The notes under the pieces: generated by a model
What the model was told of the DNA's origin: nothing
Databases searched by the model: none
The model's input: only the letters and a program-made list of their open reading frames with translations
In this document: positions 54,237 to 63,728 of the stretch, in pieces
How positions within the stretch are numbered: the first letter of the stretch is position 1
Layout of the letters: each line of letters starts with the position of its first letter
DNA from: Polaromonas jejuensis NBRC 106434
Lineage (GTDB): Bacteria > Pseudomonadota > Gammaproteobacteria > Burkholderiales > Burkholderiaceae_C
DNA length: 64,000 bases
Assembly: GCF_001598235.1 (NCBI RefSeq)
Contig: NZ_BCYO01000018.1
Span: 1-64,000 of the forward strand
Direction: 5' to 3'
Position numbers and translations under genes: made by a program

Positions 54237-54412
54237 GCCGTCATGGCCGGCGACAAGGCCTGGGCTTAAAATTGCGGGTCCGGGCGGCAGCGCATCGCCC
54301 CGCATTTATTCCCTCCGACGCGTTCCCCGGCGCGCCTCGACCCGCACCCTGCCCCGCCAGCCGCCTTGAAAGCCGGCTGACGTTCGCACTTCACCCGCCT
54401 AAAGTTCTGCTC

Positions 54413-55690
54413 ATGCCATTTTCTTCACTGGGTATTTCGTCCGCGCTCTTGCCCGCCCTGCTCCGCGCCCTGGCCGAAAAAGGCTATCTGGCGCCGACAG
54501 CCATTCAGGCGGCGGCGATTCCCGCCATCTTGCAGGGGCGCGACCTGGTCGCTTCGGCCCAGACCGGCTCAGGAAAAACCGCGGCGTTCTCTCTGCCCTT
54601 GCTGCAGCAACTTGCCAATGCGCCTGCCGGCACGCCACGGCGCGTGCGCGGGCTGATTCTCGTGCCCACACGCGAGCTGGCGGCGCAGGTGGGCGAATCC
54701 ATCGTCAGCCTGGGCAAATACCTGCCGCACCGGATCAAGGTGGCGGTGGTATTTGGCGGGGTATCCATCAACCCGCAAATGATGAACCTGCGCGGCGGCG
54801 CCGACATCGTGGTGGCCACGCCGGGCCGCCTGCTGGACCTGGTTGAGCACAACGCGCTGAGTCTTGCCGCAGTCAGCACGCTGGTGCTGGACGAAGCCGA
54901 TCGCCTGCTCGACATGGGCTTTGGCGAGGAACTGGGCCGCATCCTGAAACTGCTGCCGCCCAAGCGCCAGAACCTTTTTTTCTCGGCCACCTTTCCGCCG
55001 GCCATCGAGGCGCTGGCCCAAAGCCTGCTGCGCGACCCCCTGCGCATTGAAGTGCAGGCGACGCCCGAGGCCAAGCCCGACATCGCCCAGCGGGCCATTG
55101 AAGTGGATGCAAGCCGGCGCACCCAGCTGCTGCGCCATCTGGTGCAAAGCGAGCGCTGGAGCCGCGTGCTGGTGTTTGTGGCGACCAAGCACGCCGCCGA
55201 AATCGTGGCCGACAAGCTGCGCAAGGCCGACATCGAGGCCGAGCCCTTTCACGGCGAACTGAGCCAGGGCAAACGCAATCAGGTCTTGCTGGACTTCAAG
55301 GCCAGCACCGTGCAAGTGGTGGTGGCCACCGATGTGGCCGCCCGCGGCATCGACATTGCACAAATGCCGGTGGTGGTGAACTACGACCTGCCGCGCTCCG
55401 CCGTGGATTACACGCACCGCATTGGCCGCACCGGCCGCGCCGGCGAAAGCGGCCTGGCCATCAGTTTTGTGAGCGCAGGCACCGAGGCGCACTTCCGGCT
55501 GATTGAAAAGCGCCAGCATGTGAGCGTGCCGCGTGAACAGATCGCCGGATTTGAACGGCTTGAAGTGCTGGTGCCCAATCCGGCTGACCCGTCCGCCAAT
55601 GGCGGCATCAAGGGCACACGCCCGAGCAAGAAAGACAAGCTGCGCGCTGCGGCCGCCGCCCTCGCGCAGGGAACGCCCCCCAAAGACTGA
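54413..55690 (+). CDS. rhlE: DEAD-box RNA helicase (RhlE-like)
   Basis: A 425-residue ATP-dependent RNA helicase. Q-motif GYLAPTAIQ, motif I AQTGSGKT, motif II DEAD in VLDEADRLLDMGF, motif III SAT, and motif VI HRIGRTGRAGE are all present; the LDMGF run after DEAD is common in RhlE. The C-terminal ~50 residues are Lys/Ala-rich. RhlE acts in ribosome assembly and RNA decay. The ATG at 54413 is the only start that gives the family N-terminus; the frame is open upstream through the MFS gene. Confidence 0.92.
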   Translation: MPFSSLGISSALLPALLRALAEKGYLAPTAIQAAAIPAILQGRDLVASAQTGSGKTAAFSLPLLQQLANAPAGTPRRVRGLILVPTRELAAQVGESIVSLGKYLPHRIKVAVVFGGVSINPQMMNLRGGADIVVATPGRLLDLVEHNALSLAAVSTLVLDEADRLLDMGFGEELGRILKLLPPKRQNLFFSATFPPAIEALAQSLLRDPLRIEVQATPEAKPDIAQRAIEVDASRRTQLLRHLVQSERWSRVLVFVATKHAAEIVADKLRKADIEAEPFHGELSQGKRNQVLLDFKASTVQVVVATDVAARGIDIAQMPVVVNYDLPRSAVDYTHRIGRTGRAGESGLAISFVSAGTEAHFRLIEKRQHVSVPREQIAGFERLEVLVPNPADPSANGGIKGTRPSKKDKLRAAAAALAQGTPPKD

Positions 55691-55742
55691 GTGGCCTCCA
55701 AACCGGCGGCTCCGGCTGCCGGCAAGTGATGGCAGGGATGAT

Positions 55743-56075
55743 TTACTCGTCGCCGAAGTCGTCCAATGGGTTGTCCTGCGAATCACCCTGCGGCCTGGCC
55801 GTGCGATGGCCGGGCTTGCTCAGCACTTCGACATAAAACTGAGCGCCTCCGTCTGCCAGCAGGGCGTCAATCGAGCGGATCAAATCGGCAATGGACACTG
55901 GCACAGCGCTGGCTTCGTCGACACCGGACCTGCAATCAAAGTCCCAGAAATCAACACCGGCCGGCAGGGCCTTGGCGCGTTCGCGTTTGACGTACTTGCG
56001 GATGTCGTGTTTGCTCGCTTCCAACAGGCGATCGCGGTTCTTGCCTTCAATATTGAGCTGGTAGGTTTTTCTCAC
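55743..56075 (-). CDS. DUF6172 family protein
   Basis: A 110-residue protein beginning MRKTYQLNIEGKNRDRLLEA and continuing IRKYVKRERAKALPAGVDFW. This K/R-rich start and the DFDCRSG block are typical of the DUF6172 proteins seen across proteobacteria; function unknown. The acidic tail DNPLDDFGDE is probably disordered. It is convergent with the helicase gene. Confidence 0.8.
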   Translation of the reverse strand: MRKTYQLNIEGKNRDRLLEASKHDIRKYVKRERAKALPAGVDFWDFDCRSGVDEASAVPVSIADLIRSIDALLADGGAQFYVEVLSKPGHRTARPQGDSQDNPLDDFGDE

Positions 56076-56229
56076 GGGTATCCTTGGTGTGTCATGTGTG
56101 TGGCGAATGCCGCCGGCAGGCGCATCAGAATTGCGCAGCCTGATTCAGAAGCGTTCGATTATCGGTCCCGACACGGTGCCAGGCCAAACAGCCCCTTTAC
56201 CGGCCAATGCGTAAGCACCGGAACTGAAG

Positions 56230-56340
56230 GTGGTGAGCGGGACGCTGTTTGCGCTGTTTTTCATGGGCGCGGTACTGCAGCTGCGGCGCTTGCACAGCAG
56301 GAATGCCGCGCCGGCCGGCGCACTGGCGGCTGCCCGCTGA
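56230..56340 (+). pseudogene. Possible C-terminal fragment of a membrane protein
   Basis: An open stretch of 36 codons (VVSGTLFALFFMGAVLQLRR and a short Ala-rich tail) that reads like the last membrane helix of a transporter. No upstream continuation is found in frame. Could be chance. Confidence 0.25.
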
Positions 56341-56354
56341 GCGGGCGAAGAGCG

Positions 56355-56903
56355 TCAGGCGGCCAATAAAACCTTGTCAATGGCCTCGTGCAGGTGCTGC
56401 AGGCCGAAGGACACATCGGTGAACACGCCGTTGACATAAAACGCCGGTGTCCCTCGCACGCCCAGATGCTGCCCGCCCTGCATGTACTCCTGCACACGCT
56501 GCAGGTAGACATGGTCATTCATCTCGTTCTGGAAGCGCGGCAGGTTCAACCCCACCTGCCCGGCGTAATCGAGCAGGTGCTTTTCCTTGAGATGCTGCTG
56601 GTGCTCAAAAAGCAGTTCGTACATCGGCCAGAACTTGCCCTGGGCGCCGGCGGCTTCCGCCGCTTCGGCGGCCAGTTCGGCATGCGGGTGTATCTCGCGC
56701 AAGGGGAAGTGGCGAAAGACAAAACGCAGCTGGCGGTCAAAATGGGGAAGCATGATTTTCAGCGCCGCATGGGCCTGAAAACACGAGGGGCATTCAAAGT
56801 CGCCGTACTCAATGAGTGTGACCGGGGCGGAGCCCGCGCCACGAATGTGGTCGGTGGCCTCGTCCGGCGATAGCAAACGGTCCGGGTTGGTGTGGGCGCT
56901 CAT
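56355..56903 (-). CDS. DsbA-like thioredoxin-fold protein, cytosolic
   Basis: A 182-residue DsbA-family protein without a signal peptide. The active-site CPSC lies in YGDFECPSCFQAH (about residue 40), the cis-Pro loop is GTPAFYVNGV, and a helical insertion lies between. Similar proteins form one group of cytosolic thioredoxin_4 domains of uncertain substrate. Not linked to the dsbB gene at 24 kb. Confidence 0.88.
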   Translation of the reverse strand: MSAHTNPDRLLSPDEATDHIRGAGSAPVTLIEYGDFECPSCFQAHAALKIMLPHFDRQLRFVFRHFPLREIHPHAELAAEAAEAAGAQGKFWPMYELLFEHQQHLKEKHLLDYAGQVGLNLPRFQNEMNDHVYLQRVQEYMQGGQHLGVRGTPAFYVNGVFTDVSFGLQHLHEAIDKVLLAA

Positions 56904-57026
56904 GAGAATGACCTTTCAACAGTGCGCTAACGGCGCTTTCACGCGCCGTCCGCACAGTATGCGCCGCTGCCGCATCCTGATCAATGCGGCAGCACAGGCC
57001 ATGCCCACAACCCGGCTTTGGGGCGG

Positions 57027-57275
57027 TCAGCCTGCCGCGGCGGCGTTCTCCAGCGCTTCGTCAAGCGCCTTGCAGGAGGGGGAGCACACGGCCTGGGATT
57101 TACCCAGCACCTTGCGTGTGCCCATCAGGGAGCGGGCCCGATGTTTGCCGCACATGAAACACGACATGGTGGCGGCACCAAAAGACGTAGTAGCGGCAAA
57201 CGGGGAACCCGACACCTTGGACTTGTAGCGCAGGCCGTCAGCGAGGACAGCGGTTTTGGCGTCAGCTCTTGCCAT
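57027..57275 (-). CDS. Small conserved-looking protein with Cys motifs
   Basis: An 82-residue protein. SCFMCGKHRARS at about residue 38 and AVCSPSCKALDEAL near the end give two Cys pairs (C-x-x-C and C-x-x-x-C), suggesting a zinc ribbon or a redox site. The start overlaps the end of the gene at 57262 by 14 bases, so the two are coupled. I do not recognise the family. Confidence 0.65.
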   Translation of the reverse strand: MARADAKTAVLADGLRYKSKVSGSPFAATTSFGAATMSCFMCGKHRARSLMGTRKVLGKSQAVCSPSCKALDEALENAAAAG

Positions 57276-57639
57276 GGTTTGGATCTTCCTTGGGTTGGTT
57301 GGTTGAGTGGTTCGAGGCCCGGCGCATGGCGCGGTTCAGGGCCTCCTTGGCCTCGCGTTCTGCAGCCAGCGAGGCATCCAGCGCCGAGCGGCAAAGCCCC
57401 GCATACTGGTAGTTGACGTTTTCGTACAGCTCGGCCGCCGCCGGATGGGTATCGAGCAAGGCGCCCAGCGCCGTACCGGGTTCGACATCGCCCAGTTCGT
57501 TGACCAGGTGCAGCACCACGGAGCGGTACTGCTCGGCACCGACCGGCTCGGTACTGCATTCAAGCCGCTCCAGCAGCTCGGCCAGCACATGCGTTACCGT
57601 CAGGTCGGTTTTGTGGGGGTGTGGTTTGATAGCGTTCAT
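57262..57639 (-). CDS. Hypothetical protein, coupled to a Cys-motif protein
   Basis: A 125-residue protein from ATG 57639. The body is predicted helical (HVLAELLERLECSTEPVGAE, YRSVVLHLVNELGDVEPGTA, EREAKEALNRAMRRASNH) with a polar tail rich in Asn/His/Lys. I do not recognise the family. It overlaps the downstream Cys-motif gene and likely forms a two-gene operon with it. Confidence 0.65.
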   Translation of the reverse strand: MNAIKPHPHKTDLTVTHVLAELLERLECSTEPVGAEQYRSVVLHLVNELGDVEPGTALGALLDTHPAAAELYENVNYQYAGLCRSALDASLAAEREAKEALNRAMRRASNHSTNQPKEDPNHGKS

Positions 57640-57743
57640 GGACAAAATTTGGGGACTCCATCCCCAAATACAAGCAGCTGGCGGGGTCTGCACCGCAGCG
57701 CCTGCCGGTGTTTTCCTAGCCCCGGCGGGCCTTAACCGCTATA

Positions 57744-57792
57744 TTTTTCATAGCTGGCAACGCTTGTCCGTCGTGGGCTGGAGCCGTATTTT
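57744..57792. repeat. Short ATAGCT-type dispersed repeat
   Basis: TTTTTCATAGCTGGCAACGC, loop, GTGGGCTGGAGCCGTATTTT. It lies in the 298-base gap between 57640 and 57937, where no gene is seen. Confidence 0.55.
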
Positions 57793-57937
57793 ACTGCAAA
57801 AAGCATGCCAAGGCACTATCCCGGCATATCGAGAGGTCTTTCGCCAAAAACAAAACCGCCGCCAATCCCCCAAATACCTGCGCGAGAAGCTCTTGATTTG
57901 CCAGCCGATTCCGCGCCGACGACCCATGCGCCCTCGC

Positions 57938-58843
57938 TCACGCGGGCAGGCCTTTCACGGCCAGATGGTTCACCAGCAGCTGCGCTGCAGCCGACAGGCC
58001 GGCTTCATCCCGAAAGCAGATGGCAAAACGGCGACTGGCCCAGGGCTCGTCCAGCGGCAGTACCCGCAGGCCATAGGTGCGCGCATAGGCCTCGGCCACT
58101 TCATGCGGCACCACGCTGATGGCCAGGTTGGCGCGCACCACCCGCAGTGCGGCCTCAAAGTTGGAGACGATGACGCGGTGCACGATGGCCTTGCCTAGCA
58201 GCGCGGCGGCACGCTGCAGCATCACCTGCACGGCGCTGTGCACCGGCAGGCTGACATGTTCGTAGTCCAGCGTCTGCTCGAAGCGCAGGGTCTCGTGTAC
58301 GGCCAGCGGGTGTGAGGGATGGACCACGATGGCGAGGTGGTCGGTGCGGTAGCTGCGCGACTGCAGGCCCGTCAGGTCGGCGGCGTCCCAGCAGATGCCG
58401 ACCGAGGCCACGCCCTCCTTGATGCCGCGAATCACGTCTGGGCTGACTCTTTCTTCCATGTTGACCTGGATGTCGTGGTGCGCCGGCGCCTGCAAAAAGG
58501 CCGCCACATCATCGGCCAGGGACTCCGCCATCACGGAAGCCGTGGCCAGGATGCGCACCTGGCCGCGCACACCCTGCGCGTAAGCGGCCATGTCGCGCTC
58601 GATGCGGTCGGCGCTGGCCAGCATGGTGCGCGCGTGCTCCAGCAGGCTCTCGCCGGCCGGCGTGGGTTCGACGCCGCGCCGCCGCCGTATCAGCAGCGGG
58701 GTTCCTACCGTGTCTTCCAGCTGCGCCAGCCGCTTGCTGATGGCCGAGCCGACGATATGGGCCTGCTCGGCGGCCCGGGCGATGCTGCGTGTCTCGCACA
58801 CCGCAGCGAACAGCCTCAGGGTGGTCATGTCCAGGTCTCTCAT
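57938..58843 (-). CDS. LysR-type regulator divergent from the lyase/CoA-transferase cluster
   Basis: A 301-residue LysR-type regulator. The helix-turn-helix covers about residues 5-62 (RSIARAAEQAHIVGSAISKR). The ATG at 58843 has CAGGAG six bases upstream; an in-frame TTG lies 16 codons earlier. It is transcribed away from the HMG-CoA-lyase-like gene with a dyad at 58896-58909 between them, so it is the likely activator of that operon. Confidence 0.9.
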   Translation of the reverse strand: MRDLDMTTLRLFAAVCETRSIARAAEQAHIVGSAISKRLAQLEDTVGTPLLIRRRRGVEPTPAGESLLEHARTMLASADRIERDMAAYAQGVRGQVRILATASVMAESLADDVAAFLQAPAHHDIQVNMEERVSPDVIRGIKEGVASVGICWDAADLTGLQSRSYRTDHLAIVVHPSHPLAVHETLRFEQTLDYEHVSLPVHSAVQVMLQRAAALLGKAIVHRVIVSNFEAALRVVRANLAISVVPHEVAEAYARTYGLRVLPLDEPWASRRFAICFRDEAGLSAAAQLLVNHLAVKGLPA

Positions 58844-58895
58844 GGGCAACTCCTGCCGGGCGACTGACTCGCCTTGCCTTGCATTAGCCAACTAT

Positions 58896-58909
58896 CCATT
58901 CCGAAATGG
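58896..58909. promoter_or_regulatory. Candidate LysR operator
   Basis: CCATTCCGAAATGG, a near-perfect dyad (CCATT / AAATGG) midway between the two divergent starts. Confidence 0.4.
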
Positions 58910-58993
58910 AACGACACTGCTTCCAAAATTGATCATTAAAAGCATTTGGGAAATTCTAAACTGAGGGCCAAATTTCAATCACGGAGACAGTCA

Positions 58994-59983
58994 GTGACTA
59001 TGCTTTCGGCCACCTCGGCCTCAAATACGGGACCGGCTTTCCCAAGGCCCTCCTTACCCGGACAAGCCTGCATTCGTGAAGTGGGCCTGCGCGACGGGCT
59101 GCAAAGCCTTGCCAGCGTCATGCCCACCGCGCACAAACTGCAATGGATTCGCGAGGCTTACGACGCCGGTCAGCGCGAAATCGAGGTCGGCTCCTTTGTG
59201 CCGGCGCGCCTGCTGCCGCAGCTGGCCGACACCGCCGAGCTGGTGGCCTTTGCGAAAACACTGCCGGGCCTGGTCACCTCGGTACTGGTGCCCAACCTCA
59301 AAGGCGCCGAACGCGCCATCGAATCAGGTGCCGATCTGATGCTGCTGCCGCTCTCGGCCAGCCATGCCCACAGCCTGGCCAATTTGCGCAAGACACCCGA
59401 TGAAGTGGTCGAGGAGATCGCCCGCATCCGCGCCGCGCGCGATACCTCGGGCTCCGCCATCCGCATCGAAGTAGGCTTCAGCACGGCCTTTGGCTGCACG
59501 CTGCAGGGCCGGGTGGAACCGGCCGAAGTGCTGCGGCTGCTCCAGGCCGTGCTGGACGCCGGGGCAGACTGCGTGGGCCTGGCCGACACGGTGGGCTATG
59601 CCGACCCGGAGATGGTCCGCCAGCTGTTTGAGCTGGCGCTGCCCATCGCCGGCGAGCGCTTGAACTGCGGCCACTTCCACGATACCCGCGGCTTGGGGCT
59701 GGCCAATGTCTATGCCGCGCTGCAAACCGGCATCACGCGCTTCGACGCCTGCCTGGCCGGCATCGGCGGCTGCCCGCACGCGCCCGGCGCCAGCGGCAAT
59801 GTGGCCAGCGAAGACCTGGCCTACATGTTTGCCAGCATGGGCATAGCCACCGGCATCGACTTCGACAAGCTGATGGCTTTGCGCGCCAAGGTAGCCGGCT
59901 GGCTGGAAGGCGAAACCCTGCACGGCACCCTGTGGCGCGCAGGCCTGCCCAGAACCATGCGGGCCGCGGCGGTCACTGTATAA
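58994..59983 (+). CDS. HMG-CoA lyase-like acyl-CoA lyase
   Basis: A 329-residue enzyme of the HMGL-like TIM-barrel family. The N-terminal metal-site block IREVGLRDGLQ and the C-terminal loop GIGGCPHAPGASGNVASEDL with its catalytic Cys are present. Homologues cleave HMG-CoA, citramalyl-CoA or related 3-hydroxy-3-methyl acyl-CoAs. The GTG at 58994 has GGAG seven bases upstream and is preferred to the ATG two codons later. With the CoA-transferase next door it can activate and split a branched hydroxy-diacid; the acid is unknown. Confidence 0.88.
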   Translation: MTMLSATSASNTGPAFPRPSLPGQACIREVGLRDGLQSLASVMPTAHKLQWIREAYDAGQREIEVGSFVPARLLPQLADTAELVAFAKTLPGLVTSVLVPNLKGAERAIESGADLMLLPLSASHAHSLANLRKTPDEVVEEIARIRAARDTSGSAIRIEVGFSTAFGCTLQGRVEPAEVLRLLQAVLDAGADCVGLADTVGYADPEMVRQLFELALPIAGERLNCGHFHDTRGLGLANVYAALQTGITRFDACLAGIGGCPHAPGASGNVASEDLAYMFASMGIATGIDFDKLMALRAKVAGWLEGETLHGTLWRAGLPRTMRAAAVTV

Positions 59984-60009
59984 ACACCCCCTTTCCCAAA
60001 GAAACCTGC

Positions 60010-61218
60010 ATGCAAAACCATCCCCCTTCCGCCGCACCGCAGCCGCTGGCCGGCCTGCGCGTCGTTGAATTCACCCACATGGTCATGGGCCCCACCTGCG
60101 GCATGGTGCTGGCCGACATGGGGGCCGAGGTCATCAAGGTCGAGCCCCTGGACGGCGATCGCACCCGCCACCTGCTGGGCGCCGGCGCGGGCTTTTTCCC
60201 GCTGTTCAACCGCAACAAGAAAAGCATAGGCATCAACCTGCACGATGCGACCGGCGCGGAAGTGGCGCGCAAGCTCTGCGCCAGCGCCGATGTGGTGGCC
60301 GAAAACTTCAAGCCCGGCACCATGGCCAAATACGGCCTCGACTACAGCGCCTTGAGCGCCGTCAACCCGCGTGTGATTTATGCCAGCCACAAGGGCTTTC
60401 TGCCCGGCCCCTACGACCACCGCACCGCGCTGGACGAGGTGGTGCAGATGATGGGCGGCCTGGCCTACATGACGGGCCGCCCCGGCGACCCGCTGCGCGC
60501 CGGCACCAGCGTGAACGACATCATGGGAGGCCTGTTTGGCGCCATCGGCGTGCTGGGTGCGCTGATCCAGCGCGGCATCACCGGCAAGGGCATGGAGGTG
60601 CAGTCGGCGCTGTTCGAGAACAATGTGTTCCTGGTCGGCCAGCACATGCTGCAATACGCCATCACCGGCCAGCCGGCCGCCCCCATGCCCGACCGCATTT
60701 CAGCCTGGGCGGTGTACGACGTGTTCACGGTGAAGGATGGCGAGCAGATCTTCCTGGCGGCAGTCAGTGATTCGCAATGGGCCACGTTCTGCGATGTGCT
60801 GGGGTTTGCCGACCTCAAGGCCGACCCGCGCTACACCACCAACAACCAGCGCGTCACCCTGCGCCCCACCCTGCTGCCCCTGCTGCGCGAACGCCTGGCC
60901 GCCCGCAGCGCGGCGGACCTGGCGGCACTGTTTGAAAAAGCGGGCCTGCCCTTCGCGCCTATCCGCAAGCCCGAGGAACTCTACGACGACGAGCACCTGC
61001 TGGCAACGGGCGGCCTGGCCGACATCACGCTGCCCGATGGCAAGCGCGCCGGCGAAACCGCGAAAACCACGCTGTGCCCCTTCACCATGGACGGCCAGCG
61101 CCTGGGCGTGCGGCTCAACCCCCCAACGCTGGGTGAACACACGCGGGAACTGCTCGCCGGCCTGGGCTACACCGCCGGCGCGATCGAAAGCCTGCACAGG
61201 CAGGCGGCCGTGGCCTGA
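60010..61218 (+). CDS. CaiB/BaiF family CoA-transferase
   Basis: A 402-residue class III CoA-transferase. The N-terminal LAGLRVVEFTHMVMGPTCGM and GAEVIKVEP, and the catalytic Asp region AGTSVNDIMGGLFGAIGVLG (about residue 175) are typical. It transfers CoA, probably from succinyl-CoA, to an acid that the adjacent lyase then cleaves. Follows the lyase gene by 26 bases. Confidence 0.92.
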   Translation: MQNHPPSAAPQPLAGLRVVEFTHMVMGPTCGMVLADMGAEVIKVEPLDGDRTRHLLGAGAGFFPLFNRNKKSIGINLHDATGAEVARKLCASADVVAENFKPGTMAKYGLDYSALSAVNPRVIYASHKGFLPGPYDHRTALDEVVQMMGGLAYMTGRPGDPLRAGTSVNDIMGGLFGAIGVLGALIQRGITGKGMEVQSALFENNVFLVGQHMLQYAITGQPAAPMPDRISAWAVYDVFTVKDGEQIFLAAVSDSQWATFCDVLGFADLKADPRYTTNNQRVTLRPTLLPLLRERLAARSAADLAALFEKAGLPFAPIRKPEELYDDEHLLATGGLADITLPDGKRAGETAKTTLCPFTMDGQRLGVRLNPPTLGEHTRELLAGLGYTAGAIESLHRQAAVA

Positions 61219-61271
61219 ATGGCCCGGACCACTTCGACGATTTCAACGATTCATTAAAAACGGAGACAAGC

Positions 61272-62285
61272 ATGACTGCAGCAACGACAAAACTCACGAA
61301 AACCAGCCGCCGACAAACCCTGCGCGGCCTGGGCGCCCTGCTGCTGGGCGGCAGCTTCATCAGCACGCCGCTGGCGGTGCTGGCACAAACGGGGGAGCGG
61401 GCCGTGCGCTTTATCCTGCCGGTGGGGGCCGGTTCGGGGGTGGACACCATTGTTCGCGCCGCCGGCGTCGCGCTGGGCAAGACGCTGGGGCGCCCGGTCG
61501 TCGTTGACAACCAGCCCGGCGCCGGCGGCATTGTGGGCACGGCGAACCTCGTCAAATCGGCACCCGACGGCATGACGCTGAGCGTGGTCTCCAACAACCA
61601 TGTGGTCTACCCCAGCGTCTACAAGTCACTGCCGTTCGACCCAATTGCCGACATCACCCCCATCTGCGTGCTCGGCAGCACGCCCTTTGTGCTGGTGGTC
61701 AATCCGCTCCGCTTGCCGGCCAGCAACGTCAAGGAGCTGGTGGCGCTGCTCAAGGCCAAACCCGACGCCTACAACTACGCCTCATCCGGCAACGGCACCA
61801 TCCTGCATCTGGCCGCTGAAATGTTTATGGAAGAGGCGCAGGTCAAGGCCAAGCACATCCCGTACAAGGGGGTGGGCCCCATGATTGCCGACCTGATTGG
61901 CGGACAGGTGGATCTGGGCGTGCTGGCGCTGCCTGCAGTTCAGGCGCATCTCAAAAGCGGTGCCCTGCGCGCCATCGGTGTGGGCGGCAGCAGCCGCGTA
62001 GCTGCGGCCCCCGACATCCCTACCATCGCCGAACAGGGCCTGCCCAACTACAACATCGAAGGCTGGTTTGCCGTGGTGGGCCCGGCCAAACTGCCGGCGG
62101 CCGAGGTCAAGCGCATCCAGGCCGCAGTGACTGCCGCCTATGCCACGCCGGAAGTGAAAGAAGCCATGGCCAAACAGGGCAACACCATCAACCCGAGCAG
62201 CCCGGAAGCGGCCGCGCAGTATTTCCGCAGCGAACTCGCCAAGTACGCCAAGCTGGTCAAAAAGGCCGGGGTTGAATTGCAATGA
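61272..62285 (+). CDS. Bug family (TctC-like) periplasmic binding protein
   Basis: A 337-residue Bug receptor. Twin-arginine-like leader SRRQTLRGLGALLLGGSFIS, then the family pattern VRFILPVGAGSGVDTIVRAA and VVVDNQPGAGGIVGTANLVK. Bug proteins bind carboxylates for TctAB-type transporters, but most in Burkholderiales lack a linked permease, as here. Its position suggests it captures the substrate of the lyase/CoA-transferase pathway. Confidence 0.92.
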   Translation: MTAATTKLTKTSRRQTLRGLGALLLGGSFISTPLAVLAQTGERAVRFILPVGAGSGVDTIVRAAGVALGKTLGRPVVVDNQPGAGGIVGTANLVKSAPDGMTLSVVSNNHVVYPSVYKSLPFDPIADITPICVLGSTPFVLVVNPLRLPASNVKELVALLKAKPDAYNYASSGNGTILHLAAEMFMEEAQVKAKHIPYKGVGPMIADLIGGQVDLGVLALPAVQAHLKSGALRAIGVGGSSRVAAAPDIPTIAEQGLPNYNIEGWFAVVGPAKLPAAEVKRIQAAVTAAYATPEVKEAMAKQGNTINPSSPEAAAQYFRSELAKYAKLVKKAGVELQ

Positions 62286-62316
62286 GACCCCACTCCAGGC
62301 AGCGTCAACCACTATG

Positions 62317-62363
62317 TTTTCAATAGCATCTTGCACCCACCAATAAAGGGCGCCAGCGGGATT
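62317..62363. repeat. Short ATAGCT-type dispersed repeat
   Basis: TTTTCAATAGCATCTTGCAC, loop, AAGGGCGCCAGCGGGATTT. A weaker copy between the Bug gene and the second sbp gene. Confidence 0.45.
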
Positions 62364-62463
62364 TGAGCGACAAACCTGGCCGGATGCCCGCGCCGGCAGG
62401 GTTGACAGATTGGCTTGTGTGACAGTTCAGCTGCACCGTGGATGGACGACGCGAATGAGCGAT

Positions 62464-63489
62464 TTACTTGGGCGCGTAGATCTGGTCGAAGGAGCCGCCA
62501 TCCACAAAATGGTCCTTGGCCTTGCTCCAGCCGCCAAAGGCCTGGTCTATGGTGAAGAGATTCAGCTTGGGGAACTGCCTGGCGTACCTGGCCTTGGCTT
62601 TCTCGCTGGTGGGACGGTAGTAGTTCCTGCCGGCAATGTCCTGCCCTTCGTCGGAGTACAGGTACTCCAGGTAGGCCTGGGCCACCTTGCGGGTGCCCTT
62701 GCGGTCGACGGTCCTGTCCACCACGGCCACCGTGGGCTCGGCCACTATGCTCGCGGAAGGCACCACCATCTCAAACTTTTCGGCGCCGAATTCCTTGAGC
62801 ACCAGAAAGGCCTCGTTTTCCCAGGCGATCAGCACATCGCCCACGGCGCGCTGCGCAAACGTGATGGTGGAGCCGCGGGCGCCCGTGTCGAGCACCGGCA
62901 CGTTTTTGTAAAGCCTGGTGATGAAGTCCCTGGCGCCGGCGTCGCCGCCGAACTTGCGCTTGCCGTATTCCCAGCCTGCCAGGTAATTCCACTGGGCGCC
63001 GGCCGAGGTCTTGGGGTTGGGGGTGATCACGGCCACGCCGGGCTTGATCAGGTCGTCCCAGTCCTTGATGCCCTTGGGATTGCCCTTTTTGACCAGGAAA
63101 ATAATGGTCGAGGTGTAGGGCGCGGAATTGTGCGGCAGGCGTTTTTGCCAATCCGGGGCCACCAGGCCGCCGTTTTTGACCAGCGCGTCAATATCCGGCG
63201 CCAGCCCCAGGGTCACCACGTCGGCGTCAATGCCGTCAATGACGGAGCGGGCCTGTTTGCCGGATCCGCCGTGCGACTGCCTGATGCTCACGTCCTGGCC
63301 GGCTTTGGCCTTCCAGTATTTGGCAAACGCCGCGTTGTATTCCACATAAAGCTCACGGGTGGGGTCATAAGACACATTGAGCAGCGTCACCGGCGGCTGC
63401 TGGGCATGGCTGGCCAGAACTGACCCTGCCAGCGCTACGGCCAATGCCAGGCGGGTAGAAACATTGATAAAGTGGCGACGTGAACTCAT
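62464..63489 (-). CDS. Second sulfate-binding periplasmic protein, solitary
   Basis: A 341-residue sulfate/thiosulfate-binding protein with signal peptide [20 protein letters not shown] (cleavage near SHAQ). [40 protein letters not shown] and [20 protein letters not shown] are as in Sbp/CysP. It is clearly related to the sbp of the cysTWA operon but distinct in sequence and has no permease genes nearby. It may share CysTWA and widen its substrate range, for example to thiosulfate. Confidence 0.92.
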   Translation of the reverse strand: MSSRRHFINVSTRLALAVALAGSVLASHAQQPPVTLLNVSYDPTRELYVEYNAAFAKYWKAKAGQDVSIRQSHGGSGKQARSVIDGIDADVVTLGLAPDIDALVKNGGLVAPDWQKRLPHNSAPYTSTIIFLVKKGNPKGIKDWDDLIKPGVAVITPNPKTSAGAQWNYLAGWEYGKRKFGGDAGARDFITRLYKNVPVLDTGARGSTITFAQRAVGDVLIAWENEAFLVLKEFGAEKFEMVVPSASIVAEPTVAVVDRTVDRKGTRKVAQAYLEYLYSDEGQDIAGRNYYRPTSEKAKARYARQFPKLNLFTIDQAFGGWSKAKDHFVDGGSFDQIYAPK

Positions 63490-63728
63490 GGTTGGCTTTC
63501 TTTTCCAAAAAATGCATTTGAATGCGAACAAAATGGATTCTGGAAGCTGGCCTTGAAAACTGGAACGAATAAAAACTCAGTTCTTTATTCCTTAAACATC
63601 CTAGGATTCGCCACCCTGGGAAACTCGAAGCGACAATAAGCCGCTACAGGCGCCTTTGGCCGACTGGAAGCCGACGCGATTGAGCCCGGCCGGCCCCTCA
63701 ACCCACGATTTACGAAAGAATCACGCAC

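Noticed and set aside
53423-54412. Long open frame upstream of the DEAD-box helicase
   Set aside because: It runs through the MFS gene in another frame with Gly/Ala/Arg-rich shadow composition; the helicase start is at 54413.
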